Assembly: GCA_030248135.1 (NCBI GenBank)
Contig: JASANC010001245.1
Coordinates: 45,117 to 109,116, forward strand
Length of the DNA stretch: 64,000 nucleotides
Direction: 5' to 3'
Source: Theristus sp. LFF4_11
Taxonomy: Eukaryota > Nematoda > Chromadorea > Monhysterida > Xyalidae
A model generated the notes under the pieces. It had not been told where the DNA came from. It searched no databases and was given only the letters and a program-made list of their open reading frames with translations. The position numbers and the translations under genes were made by a program. Position 1 is the first letter of the stretch. Every line of letters begins with the position of its first letter. Positions 52,145-64,000 of the stretch are shown here, piece by piece.

Positions 52145-52939
52145 CTGAACTTGCTAACTGACGGAAATACATACCAACATACTGAGACATGCACATTATA
52201 TTACATTTACTGATTACTTTTATGTCCGACACCCAGTGTTTCATTAGTCTTTAGTGTTATTCATGTACAGTATGGCCGAATAAATGAGGCAGTCCATCAA
52301 GGCGGGATCAGTCGCAGACTAGGAGTTGTCTTTTTCAAAAATGCAAACACAAATCTCAATCATGTGTGCAACGGAAAAAGAATGAACAGAATAGCGCGGA
52401 TAATCCGTTAGTTTAAAAAAACGCGTTAAATTTGGCACATAATTTGATTTCTGGACGTCTTTTTTCTTACATTCAAAATTCGCGCGCTCCTTTAACCCTG
52501 AAAAAAGCTGCCATGTTTAATCGGCCATACCGTAAGCAATTTTTGAAGAAAACTGAATATTGACATATAAAATGCTCAGAACGCCGCCTTTCCCAAATTT
52601 ATCAAAAAAACGCAAATATCAGAACTTTAAAGTTGGGGCAAGTATGAATAATACTGGAACCGCTCCTTGTTTACTTAAAAAAGATAAAATTTTAAAATTA
52701 CTTGACTTACGCAAACTGAAGGAAACTAAAGGGATACATACTTTTATATTACATCAACAATGACCTGCCGTGCCAGACTTGACCGCCGCTGTCTGGGTTT
52801 CAAGTAGCCAAAGCAAAAACGTTTTCTGTATTTTTTATGCTTAAGCATCTGAAAAATATGCTCAGGTGTTCATAAAACAACACAAACATTTTGCACGGTG
52901 GATAGCTGAAATTTTAAAAATGTCAAACAATTCCACATA
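52145..52939. other. Kinase 3' region and intergenic DNA
   Basis: Contains the AATAAA at 52279-52284. Beyond that, AT-rich DNA with an unsupported frame at 52560-52763. Nothing else recognised. Confidence 0.5.
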
Positions 52940-52941
52940 TA

Positions 52942-53489
52942 CAGGGTGAACCATGCGCACGTACAACTTTGACAAGCGGCAGCTTACTTACCAATTAACT
53001 TTTCAATTAAATAAATATTTAACAGATATTGTTAACGTTCAAAAACGTATATCAAATTCTAAGATGTCAAAAAAATTCAGAAATACACACTTGAACAAAT
53101 CAGTCTAATCATACCGATTTGAAAAAAACAAAACCACTTTTAGCAATTTAGTCAAATTAGTGCACCGTAACTATGTTGTATTCGAAATGTTGATTTCGCC
53201 CACAAAAAGCACTTGTTAGTTCTACACCTATGTTGATAGGAAACTTACGTCTTTATAAAGGTGCTGCACGCTAAAATAGTTGCAATCAAAAATTATTTAA
53301 AAAAAATTCAGAAATGGGATTTTTTTGTTTTTTTTGTTTGTTATCATCTTTGTTTTTATATCAGCTGAAAGCAAGGAACTTTGTGATAGTAAATGGTGAA
53401 AAATCAGCTCAAACGGTTAAATGGCTGACAAGCTGGAATGAATCAAAGTTACAGGTACTTATTTGTGCACTTGCATATGATCCACCCTG
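52942..53489. mobile_element. Mariner-type MITE (548 bp)
   Basis: Left CAGGGTGAACCATGCGCACG and right CATATGATCCACCCTG are imperfect inverted repeats with TA on both sides. No transposase. A lone GATCACCCTGTA at 53531 may be a remnant end of another element. Confidence 0.65.
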
Positions 53490-53491
53490 TA

Positions 53492-54123
53492 TATAAATCC
53501 GGATGAAACAGATCGTTGCAATCTAATCGATCACCCTGTACGCTCGGTTTTTTATTGTGCGCTACATCCAGAATGAGTGGATGCGCGCGTGTGCGAAGAT
53601 GACTTTTGGAGTGAAACAGTACACAGTATTTATTTGTAGCTGAGCGGGTATTTCACAACAGAATTATACGCCCTCTGCTCACTGATCGCAACGTCGGCTA
53701 GTTTTGATGGTCAGTTTGCGTAACAAATCAACACGGCAAATATCATCAGTTGCCGATGACTGAAGAAACTAACTGGACGCGGTTCAGTAGTTTACGATGG
53801 ACTCATAGTAAAGACAGTAAAGACAGTAGCTGAGAATTCACGAGAAAAAACACTTGAGAAACAATCTGTTTGCCGCTTACATGCTCAAAAATCGCCCACA
53901 GACCTCGACTTTTGTCAATATCCAATAGTCACTAAAAAAGTCACGTGTAAACCAGCGAAAAACACATTGTCTGCACGTTTTGTTTTCATTCAGCTGACGT
54001 AACTTGTAGAAAACGCCATTGTTTGCTGACCACCATTTAATCGAGTTAGTCGACCGCTGCCACTTAGTGGCCTCTACGAACGTTCTCATTTCATTTACCG
54101 GGAAAGAGAAACAACGTTGCAGC
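53492..54123. other. Intergenic, presumed gene D upstream region
   Basis: 632 bp without a supported gene. Contains a repeated AAAGACAGTA near 53810-53825. No clear promoter element picked out. Confidence 0.45.
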
Positions 54124-57100
54124 ATGACGACGTTCCTAATATCAGGTAAATTAACAAAATCGCACTCACTATTATTTCTGAAGGTAACGTTAAGATTTGT
54201 AATGCAAAGCCGTTTCAGTGGTATTGTCAGTGTTTGGGTTTATGAATCTCGAAACACACGCACAAACTCCAGTGGTCGGTCGACTGTGTTCGTACAGCAC
54301 TGAATGCAACACTGGCGGATATTGCAACAGTAACAAACGATGTGCTTGTCTGACAAGCTATGTGAACATCAACGGATTCTGTTGGAGAAGTATGATTCGA
54401 TTACTGAAAATTGTCAAATAAAAAAATAATAAAAAACGGTTAAATTACATCTACACCAGAAATCAATCCTGGCGAAGCGGGATGCACACAGAATCGACAG
54501 TGCAGTGCCGTTTGGCCGGACTCATATTGCAGCAGTGGTGAATGCAAGTGCGGCAACAACCAACCTCCATTTCCAACGTTCGATGGTTTAGTCTGCGTCA
54601 ATTATGGTTTGTCACAAAATTCCACATTTTTTGGGTTAAATCATTTAAGAAACTGCTGTCAAATTATCGACAGGTGAATGCCCGCTCGGTTACTACAATG
54701 TCAAATTCCAAATGAATGCGCAAAATATCGGCGCAGCAGTTGTGAATTGTGATTACGGACTCGTATTAACACCACCAACGGTTGCACATACACGCTTAAA
54801 GGTCTGTCCGGAAACGTACGACTGCATCTGCGATCAGCCTACCTGTCCAACAGCACCGCAAGGACAAGCATTCTGTTGTCCAAGCCGAGGTTTCTCTTTT
54901 AAAATTTTACAAGGTTTTAAACAACAAACACATGGTGATAAAAAACGGCAATAGGAAAGCTGCTGAAGCAACCTCTTTAGCTGAAACTTACAGCTAGGAA
55001 TGAAATATAGTTGTTACTTGTTGTGACAAAATTTCAGCTAAAACGGTAAACGCTATTAGACGCAGCAAGACAGACAATTGGAGCATTCGATTTCGCGCGC
55101 TGTTGTACGCCACATGCAAAATGCGTGTTTGAATGCTTTAGGATTTTTTGTAAACCACGTATATGTTTGAAGCAGCTTTCTAAATTCAGAACATTTTCCA
55201 TAACATTTTCTTGCAGCAGCTTACAAAAACTGATTCTAAACAAAAGAAACGGTGAATCGGTTCACTGAGTTCGTCTGTCCTTCAGTTTGCTCAGTTCCAG
55301 TGGTTGTTCAGAAAATTTATGAAAGAACAAAATTGGAACACACTTACTGCACAACTATAAATATGAAAAATGAACTTAAAAACACCGGGATATTTAAACG
55401 AGTGCGTTTTCACACACCCAGCGCACTTGTGCACGTTTGGCCGTTGTTGCACGCGCGTCACACTCGTAAAATCAAAGGTTCCAATTGTCTAACCGTTTTA
55501 CCTGACATTCTAACACAACAAGTGGCAACGATATTTTTTTCACAGCTGTTTCAGCTCAAAAGGTTGCTTCTGAATACTTCTCAAGAGGTTCTTCTCAAAA
55601 GGTTCTGAATACCAGTTGTTTTCCCTATTGACATTTTTGACCAATCTGCATTTATCCAGAACATGATTTGCTGAAGTGTTTAAAATATTTAATAATACAT
55701 GTGAATAATGCAACATGATGGTTGTAAGTTTAGTGCACCCGTTTAGGTTACACGTGCATTCAGCCATACGACGAAGGGGAATTTCCGGGCACCGGTGGTG
55801 GATCAGTGAACCGATACTACCACGACCCCATTACACACACGTGCAAGCAGTTCTATTACAGAGGAAAAAATGGCAACAGCAACAATTTTGAAACTCGAGA
55901 GCATTGCGAGTCGTACTGCTTGCAAAGTATGTTTCAAAATTCTGTACCGTTCACGACGTGTTGACCGTATTGAGGGTCAATTAACTTTCTGCAAAAATAT
56001 AAAACTGCTGTCAACGTAAAACATCTCAACAGCATGCGAACGTGGCCGACCCGAGTATTCAACAAAACCTCAAGCAGGCAATCAAGCCAAAGCTAAGTTT
56101 GCCCTCCAGGGACCAGTGACCTGCGAAACATCAGGTAGCACGGACTGTCGCACCGCTTTTACATGTACAGCGGTCGGTACACGGAACTACTGTTGTCCAA
56201 CTGTCGGTGAGTGAGTAGCGAATTTGATGCTTCGGGCGTTTTATGCAAAACTAATCGACTGGGGACGTGTTCTGATGTTGCAGACTCGATCTGTTCTCGG
56301 GATGGCGGAATCGCATATTACGGTTTGGCCTACTACGATACCGCAGCTCCAACAACCACATCGCCATACGATCAAGGCACTTTGAAATCATCGACAGCCG
56401 AAACTTATTCACGGTTAGTTGAGTTTACACACAAAGCCAAGCGACTGAAAGTACCGCTGTACTCAACATTACAATAAATCAGGCGAATTGGCCGTCTGCC
56501 AGCCCAACTAAAATTGCAATGATACAGTGCTAACTAAAAAAATTCATGTTGCAAACTATTGAGTTCAGAAAAAATGTAACTCTGCATGTTGTTTTTCCCA
56601 TTGACATACCAACTTTGATTTGTTTAGATGGTATTACGATCGAAGTGATGCAAACTGTAAATCGTTCACGTGGAACGGGCAAGCGGGAAACTTCAACAAC
56701 TTCATAACACAGTCAAACTGTGATGTGTACTGTTCAAAGAGTAAGAATCTGCTCTCATATAAAATGCTTGGCAGCGTTCTCGCAAACATGTTTTGGGACC
56801 ACGATCACAAATGTGACGATGACAGGATAGACAAAAAAACGAGTCAAAACTTGTGTCACTGTAGAAATCATTTTTCTTCTTTTTCAGTTGCGTGTGACGC
56901 TGGGGTTCCATTAAAAGACACCACAGGTCTTAAAAACTACGATTGTTCTGGAAGCAGTACAAACTGTCCAACATCACACGAATGCAAATCAAACCGATGC
57001 TGTCCGAGACCACGCAAGTTTTACACAACAGCATCAAAAAGACTTGTCGAAACACGACATGCCAGATTCAAATATGTGAATGCCAAATTTCATATGTTTT

Positions 57101-60100
57101 ACAGTTTGCGTGACCATGCCTCTCTTTTCAGAATTCGTCTGTAAACTGCAAGTCAGTGAAGGTAATTGCGCTGAATTTTCGATGAGATGGTGGTTCAATG
57201 CAAGGACGGGCAACTGCGAGCAATTCCAATACAGTGGTTGCCAAGTTAGATAGATTTAGAAACTGATTGTGCTTTTATCAGAAATTCATGAAAGAGGTTG
57301 CAAACGCTTCAAAACGTCGTGTTGTTTTAGGGCAATGACAACAATTTCGGTACTTACACTGCCTGTCAAGATTTTTGCAAAGACGTAACGGGTGAGTTGC
57401 TGTTTTTGCGTAAACTCACCCAATAACATTGAAACACGGTCAAACATGGTCACATAAAACACCAAATAATAACTGTAAACCGTTTCTTGCAGTGGAACCA
57501 TTGTGTCCGCAAGGCAAAGCAATTCTGGATGGAAACAACAAGTATTTGGTCTGCGGTGGAGCAGGAGCAACACACACTTGTTCTAACAACTACTACTGCT
57601 ACTATGACGGGTTCACTTGGGGATGTTGCCCAAATCAAGGTACACAAATCTTTGAACAGTTTTCGTGATATGTTTTGCATGTTTTTACAATGCATTTTTA
57701 TTTGTTTTGCACCATATGATGAAGTTTAAAAAACATTGCAAGTTTTAAATTCATGGATCAACGTCGGATGCTTAACATACAATGTAAAGTTGTTAAAGTT
57801 TTAGTCTCTAATTCACCTGCTTCTGCACTTTCTGTCCGGTCCGGTTAACGTTTTCAAGACCATTACAAGTCCCAAGCGTGTGTCAAAATTTAAGATGTGT
57901 GTCAAAAACGCTAAAAAGTATAACTATGAGTTTTGCAGCATACACGTGTTCACTTGTTTACGATGCTGGTCGTGAATGTGGCCCAGAAGTGACTCGCTGG
58001 TATTACGACTCAACAACTCGGAAATGCCAAACGTTCACGTATAAAGGATGTGACGGAAACAGCAATAATTTTGCAACGCAGACGGACTGTTCTGAATATT
58101 GTGGAATCAACCGTAAGTCAGATTTTTCATAAATTTTTCCTAACACTTGAATCAGCAATGTGTGAAAAAACGAATGGCGCCCTGATTTTGGAGTGGATCA
58201 AGCGAGTGTTACAATAACTACAACTGTATTGCCAATACTGCTGCTAAAAAACGAAAAATTACAGCAGTCAGATAAACAGCTGCTCACAAAATCCAAGCGA
58301 ACAACGGTTCTGGAATGACGTGAAACAGCTTTCTTGCCTTAACATGAATACACACGCATATAAGATTCAGTACAAGTTTGCAAAGCTGTTTTGCATTGAA
58401 ATTGAAAGCAATGAATTTTAGACTGTCCCGATGGCGGTGCCCCATACACAGAGGTGACAGGTGCTGGTCGAGGTTGTAGCAGCAATGCAGATTGTCCCGG
58501 CAGTCATTACTGCACGTCCGTCAGCTCGTTTATTGGTTCATCAAATATCAGGACCTCGCAACTGTGCTGCCCAACAAAATGTACAAACATATACAAAGGC
58601 TTACGGCGAAAACCGGTTATTGTCTAACCCAACTCTCGAGTTGTCCTCATGAATTCCATTTACTTACAGATCACATTTGCTCAATGTCGAAAGATTCAGG
58701 AGTACGGTGTTCCGCAAACACAATCATCAGATACTATTTTAATAGTGTTTCAAGAGCTTGCGAGCAATTTGAGTACAACGGATGTGCTGGCAATCGCAAC
58801 AGCTTTTCAACCAGAGTACAGTGCGAAAACTATTGTTATTCATCAGGCAAGTATACTAAATTAAAATCTCAAAAAAACATCAAACAAAGTTTAAAAAGTA
58901 ATTTTTATGTATTAACATTGTGTCTAAATAAATCACAGCGTGTCCCACTGGAGAAATTTATTCGGCTGATACTGCAACTAGTCGTCTTACATCTTGTACA
59001 AACGTTGGCGGAAAAGGAGCGCTCTCGGGTGGTTGCTTCAGCTCTCATACATGCTACAACAGTCCATTGCTGCAACAAAATATCTGCTGCGGACTACCGC
59101 CAGGATCGGAAGGTTCGTGCAACAAGTTTACTAGGCATTTAGGACAATTTATCATATTATTTATATAATAGTTGAAGTTTTGCTCATCAAACATGCTGTA
59201 AGCATAATATGTACAGGGCGGTTCAGCCAAACCGACAAATTTTATTCGACCACTTTTTATATTGCACATGCAAAAAAATTGTGCCAAAATGTTGCTAATT
59301 TTCACGAATATCTCACTCACAGTTTAACACAATTCGTCAACATTTGATATCAAAACTAGCTTATTAAAAATAGTCGGTACTGTGTTTCCAACGATTCTGT
59401 ACAAGCACAATAAATAGTTTACAATATGTACAGAGTGGATGAGCACAATTCATACTGTGTTTTAGGTTTGTGCCCGGCTTCCTCACATCCATACCTCAGT
59501 CCCTTTACGCTACAACCACAACAATGTACACCGAACGTTGCTGGCGGTTGCCCAGCTGGTTATTTCTGTTGGTACTCAACCCAAGCCGGTAGCAATGCTT
59601 ACGTTTGCTGCAAAGAAGCTGCTCGAGCGCAAACTGGATGTAAATTTCTTAGTTTTTAGGCACACAATTTTTTGCAAGACTCCCTTTTTGTTCATACAGT
59701 ATGTTTGCATAATGTTAAATTGCAGTGTGTCCTCCACAGTTGCGACCAGTTCCTGGTAGTGGCGGCAATCTCTATCAGTTTTGCAGTCCCACGAATGCAG
59801 CAGCAGTGCTTGGACAGCTAAACAACTGTGGAATAAATGAATACTGCCAGTTTGCCGAAGCTCTTGGACAGTATATCTGCTGTGGCTCCGCTACTGACAC
59901 ATTACCAAGTTCGTCTTATGCGTCAGTCAATTCAGCTGTTTATTTATTCAGCTTCTCATCATCATCTTTATATACTGGTGCTAAAACTTGCATATCAGAT
60001 GTTTGTCCACCACAACCAATTGGTCTTGTACCGTACTACGTGGGACGTGAGTATCGTCGATGTGACCCACTAGCAATCGTAAACAGTAGAGGAGCTTGTC

Positions 60101-60878
60101 CTAGCGATGCCGCGTGTCTATGGATTAACGCCGATATTCAGTTAGATTGAACATTAAATTACAGCTCCTCTAAAAAGTTTCGAAGCTCTTAAAAAATTTC
60201 GATGCCAACTGAGCAATTTTTAAGGTACATTTGCTGTCGAACAGCAGTGAAAGATAAGCAAAAGAAGTCAACGAACATCAATCAGAGACATCGAGCAACA
60301 CGACATTATGGGGTGCACAATGTCACAGCGTTGGACGACGGTGCTAAACGTATGTTTTCCAAAAAACTCATTGTTTGAGCAGCTGTGCATCTGTGTGAAA
60401 AGCTAATCAACATATGTATGCCAACACATAAAGTGCATTGTGCATGTGCCGCTGCCAGAGCTGAACATCACAGCACAGTACACAAAGTACAGCACATTTA
60501 AAATACAGGATGGGCAAAAAGTACAAGATTTCAACTGCTCAATATCGCCGGTTTGAACATGATGCTGAAACTTGCATAGTCTAACAGAACGTGTTTATGA
60601 GCAATGATACCGTGTAAAAATTTAAGGCAGTAAACCCAGTCTGTAAAATCGGTAGGAGCGCAATTTTGACATCAAGTCAATATCGTATTGAATTGTCAGA
60701 TTGCTCGGGCATGCGCGGCTACAAGCCTGTACGTCTAACACCGGAGCCGGCAAAGTGTGATCAGCACAGCGACTGCGCTAAACACAAAGATTTTGGTATC
60801 ACTGAGGTGCTTTGTCTGAACAGCACGCCGTTGAAAAAACGAATTTGTTGCCAAAGTCTTTTTCGTGAGTTTATTTGA
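54124..60878 (+). CDS. Gene D: secreted multi-Kunitz / EB / lustrin-module protein (21 exons, 1028 aa)
   Basis: Exons: 54124-54145, 54219-54389, 54460-54606, 54674-54889, 55747-55926, 56033-56206, 56284-56413, 56628-56740, 56888-57013, 57132-57244, 57331-57391, 57493-57639, 57939-58112, 58422-58580, 58670-58846, 58939-59112, 59466-59639, 59726-59908, 59999-60140, 60225-60349, 60700-60878; 3087 nt in frame. Exon 1 plus the start of exon 2 give the signal peptide ([15 protein letters not shown]). Exon 2 is 171 nt as in C, against 156 in A and B, pairing D with C. Kunitz domains are at about 186-245, 304-384, 427-484, 534-591 and 645-703. Donors after exons 9 and 15 are GCAAGT. The end is either SLFREFI and stop at 60878, or, through a GTGAGT donor at 60868, a two-codon last exon after 60995. 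It keeps the terminal cysteine domain that C lacks. Confidence 0.88.
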
Positions 60879-62043
60879 ATGAAGTTACAATTGTAACTTC
60901 ACTTTCATGTTTGGATCGATATGCTATTTATTGCTATATGCTATCGCAGATAATCCAGTGTTGAGTTTATATTCAAATGTCGTTTTGTTTTTCAGGTTCG
61001 TAATTCGGCTCTAAAAGGGCACTAAACATACGGATGATGCTGTGATGGGCTGTTTTGTTAAGCAATATGTTTGTACTGCTGATGCAGAAACAGCCCAACC
61101 ATGTGTTGGTCCCTAATCCATGTGGGTTACTACTTCTCTGTAAACCGATCTCGGTTGAACTATGTTTTATCTACCCATATTAAGATATGTATGTCTATGT
61201 ATAGCGTATTCCACAGCTTTACGTTACAATCCTGGTTTACTATATGCAAATCTTGAAACGGAAAAATTTCATTGACTCATATTGTCACTCGTTGCATAGA
61301 AATGGGTAAAATGCCATGACTAAAAAATGATCAGGCGGTTTCGATGTGAACAAAACAAACATTATGTTCGACAAATAAACACACCTATTTGTATGTACTT
61401 TTGTATGTACGTATGCAATCATTTTGTTGGAGAAGCTGGCTTTTTGCCCTATAAAGTAGTTACCTGTACGTACAAGCAGAGTGAAAATTTTGTTATCAAA
61501 GATTGCTCTTGGCGTTAAGAAACAACACACAACACAGTCTGCAAAAAGAAAGATATAACTTTCAACTGTTTGATGAACACCAATAAATACTAGCAGTACT
61601 CTTCTCGGTCGTATTTTTGTAATCTTCAGCAAAAAGCTTTTTCATATTACAATGTTCCTCCCGGTCTTCCGCTATTTGAAATCGATAAGTACCTCCAAAT
61701 AAAGTCGCTGTTTTATAGATATTTCAAGCAAAGTTACATAGCTGGTAAACGTTACCTGTACTGGACGCATAACTGTGAAAGCTCTTCTCCACGCAAATTG
61801 GCCAACACCTGACTGAATTATTAGCGTTCGCATATGTTCGCGTACCACTACATCTGGACCTCTATCTACATAGGCTTCTGGACCACTACATGTACTACCT
61901 ACCGTATTAAGTCGCAAAATGGATTTTCAATGAAAACGAAAACTTACTCAGTGTTTTGTTTTTCTCAGAAAATTTGTTTTTTACAAGCTGATTGTTGCGA
62001 CTCGTCGTAGTAACACAACATACTTTTATTCTTACAGTTAGTA
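60879..62043. other. Intergenic 3' of gene D
   Basis: AT-rich. AATAAA at 61582 is one possible poly(A) signal, though far from the stop. Frames at 61285-61632 and 61672-61917 have no domain support. No gene seen. Confidence 0.45.
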
Positions 62044-62073
62044 CTAGCAAATTGACCCGTGCCTACGGCACGG
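62044..62073 (-). mobile_element. Helitron 3' end (CTAG family)
   Basis: On the minus strand: a perfect hairpin CCGTGCC-GTA-GGCACGG (62073-62057), nine bases, CTAG (62047-62044), then T. Hairpin followed by CTRR and a T flank is the standard Helitron terminus. The element would extend rightward, possibly past the window edge; no 5' TC end or Rep/helicase gene was found. Confidence 0.65.
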
Positions 62074-62869
62074 TTAGCTGATAAATACAACTATTATTTT
62101 TGAGCTGGTTTTCCCTTTTGACCTTGCCCACGACGCGGACTCGAAATGCATTGCATTTTGATTTTGAGCTGCTTTAACAGACTGTTGTTGATTTACCATA
62201 GAAATGATCGCTCACTTTCAAAGCAATCGTATCCGTCGATGCTTCTACTTTTTTGAAATTCACAGCATTTTTTGTTGTTTAAGCCGTGTTTTTTGTCAAG
62301 CAACATGCTTTTGCTGATTTTATTGCTGTCGATTCAATCGTAACTTGATTTACTCACCATAACACTGATTACTGTGTGGTTTGGTTAACGCTGTTTCAGC
62401 ATCAATCAAAGCCACACATAAGAAATAACAGATATCTAACAATCATAACTGCACTGCCATTCAAAATATGAAAAACAATTTTTTTAATCAGCAACAAACA
62501 ACTGCCATTCCCTATTAAAGTATCAAAATCAATTCTCGCATTTATTAGCTTTTCAATGTCGCTTATTTGTTCTTTTATTCTTTGCTAATCAGTTGCATTC
62601 CATTGTCCTTCCCGTTTAAAGTATCAAAAAAAACAATCTCCTTTGATCAGCAACAATTAACAGCCATTCCCGCTCAAAGTTTCAAAAATAAATATTGTTT
62701 GGTTAGCTTTTCAATGTCGTCACATGTTGTTCAATCGCCATTCATATTCAAAAAAATTTAAAAAAAACAATGTCGTTTGATTAGCAACAATTAACTGATA
62801 CCGGTTTAAGTTTTTGTTTTAGCTTAAGATACAGGTTTAAGAAAAGCAATCTGCTTCAGTCAGCTGTCA

Positions 62870-64000
62870 TTTCTGAATAGGCAACACTTTTCTAAATACT
62901 CATTGGAAAGCGCCCGCTTTTGACTTGGTAATGGTTTTTTACCCGCTTACCCTAACCTAAGCCAGGCCTTTTAGAGTGTAAATGACGAAAAATGCAAAAC
63001 TTTTCTTAATATTCGCTGCAAAACGGCCACTTTTGTGTGGTATGTTTACTACTCTTACCAACCCTAACCTTAGCCAAGGATTTTTGACAGAATGGAAATG
63101 ACAAACCAGCAACATTTTACTGAATACCGGTAGCAAAGCTCCCGCTTTTGTTTCGAATGTTTACTTCTTTTCCCCGCTTACCTTAACCTAAGCCAGTTCT
63201 TTTTGATCGAGTGCAACAAAAAGCAACACGTTTCTACCAATTCAACACGCAGTACCCATTGTGTAAAATGGTCGCTTTTTGCTTTGTTATGTAGCTTTTC
63301 TATCCTAAGTGACGCATTTTCTGTGATAAAAAAACAAATGAAGGAAAAAGCAACGATTTTCTAAATACTCGTTGTAAACACCGGCTTTATAAAAAGTCTA
63401 CTTGTGAAAAGAGCGATTAACTTGCAAGTGATTGTTTTAAAAACTCGTTTTTGTGAAAAAAACTCCATCGTCTACAATGGAGTCCTTGCAATTCTTACGA
63501 TTGTCTCGCTTGTTGGTTGTCGCTGTTGAGCAAAAGGCATCATGATGACTAAAGTCATGTGGAATGACGATTTGAGCTTTGCATTGTCATTAGAAAATGG
63601 AGTATGAGTATTCAGCTGATGATGACTTAAATAGCAAAATTGGCTCAAACTTGTAAATTTTAATAGCCAATCAACGTAGCGGAACGGACACCATTACACA
63701 GTTACTATCTATCTAAGTGACATTTTTTCTATGATAAAAAAATGAAGGAAAAAGCAACGATTTTCTACATTTTACTGAATACCCGTAGCAAAGCTCCCGT
63801 TTTTGTTTCGAATGTTTACTTCTTTTCCCTGCTTACCCTAACCTAAGCCAGTTCTTTTTGATCGAGTGCAACAAAAAGCAAAACGTTTCTGAGTACCCAT
63901 TGTGTAAAACGGTCGCTTTTGTTTTGTTATGTAGCTTTTCTATCCTAAGTGACGCATTTTCTATGATAAAAAAACAAATGAAGGAAAAAGCAACGATTTT
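62870..64000. repeat. Repeated AT-rich blocks at the right edge
   Basis: Blocks with CCCGCTTTTGTTTCGAATGT, CTTACCNTAACCTAAGCCAG and TTTTTGATCGAGTGCAACAA recur with a period near 150 bp around 62940, 63050, 63170 and 63830. A longer direct duplication links 63140-63360 with 63790-64000, including TTTTCTATCCTAAGTGACGC. Probably internal repeats of the Helitron whose 3' end is at 62044, but this is inference. Confidence 0.6.

Overview
This window looks like nematode nuclear DNA. It carries two cuticle-collagen genes with the nematode-type N-terminal domain, intron-rich genes, and a tandem family of secreted multi-Kunitz proteins that also carry EB-like and lustrin-type cysteine-rich domains. The clade cannot be fixed from sequence alone. 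All exon models below were built by hand from splice consensus, reading phase and comparison between paralogues.

Layout. 1-0.9 kb: last two exons of a calponin-repeat gene (+). 1.2-2.4 kb: a complete six-exon cuticle collagen (-). 3.4-3.9 kb: a 42-bp minisatellite. 4.1-7.9 kb: a Ty3/gypsy-like retroelement with identical 130-bp LTRs but no protease or reverse transcriptase. 8.4-9.2 kb: a foldback MITE. 9.5-16.2 kb: a second six-exon collagen (-) whose third intron has grown to 5.4 kb by nested transposon insertion (Tc1-like element, then an LTR element, then a Helitron-like element with a 149-bp satellite).

17.7-60.9 kb: four tandem paralogues on the + strand, called here A (17.7-24.4), B (26.5-31.9), C (39.9-47.5) and D (54.1-60.9). 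Each can be spliced into one open frame (1066, 1053, 949 and 1028 aa) with the same order of domains and the same intron phases. They encode secreted proteins: signal peptide, EB-like modules, then five Kunitz domains alternating with lustrin-type CCP-ending modules, then a run of such modules. The first two Kunitz domains lack the C14-C38 pair, and the three complete ones have Ala, Gly or Ser at P1. Between C and D lies a six-exon protein kinase gene of the casein-kinase-1/TTBK type with a basic tail. The gaps and large introns are filled with DNA transposons: Tc1/mariner-like elements, a hAT element with a perfect 8-bp target duplication, a 2.85-kb palindrome, and Helitron-like elements.

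60.9-64 kb: AT-rich intergenic DNA starting with a canonical Helitron 3' end (minus strand, CTAG) followed by repeated blocks.

Two genome-level points stand out. Seven of about 93 modelled introns need a GC donor, which is unusually many. Most large introns are old insertions that left the coding frame intact.
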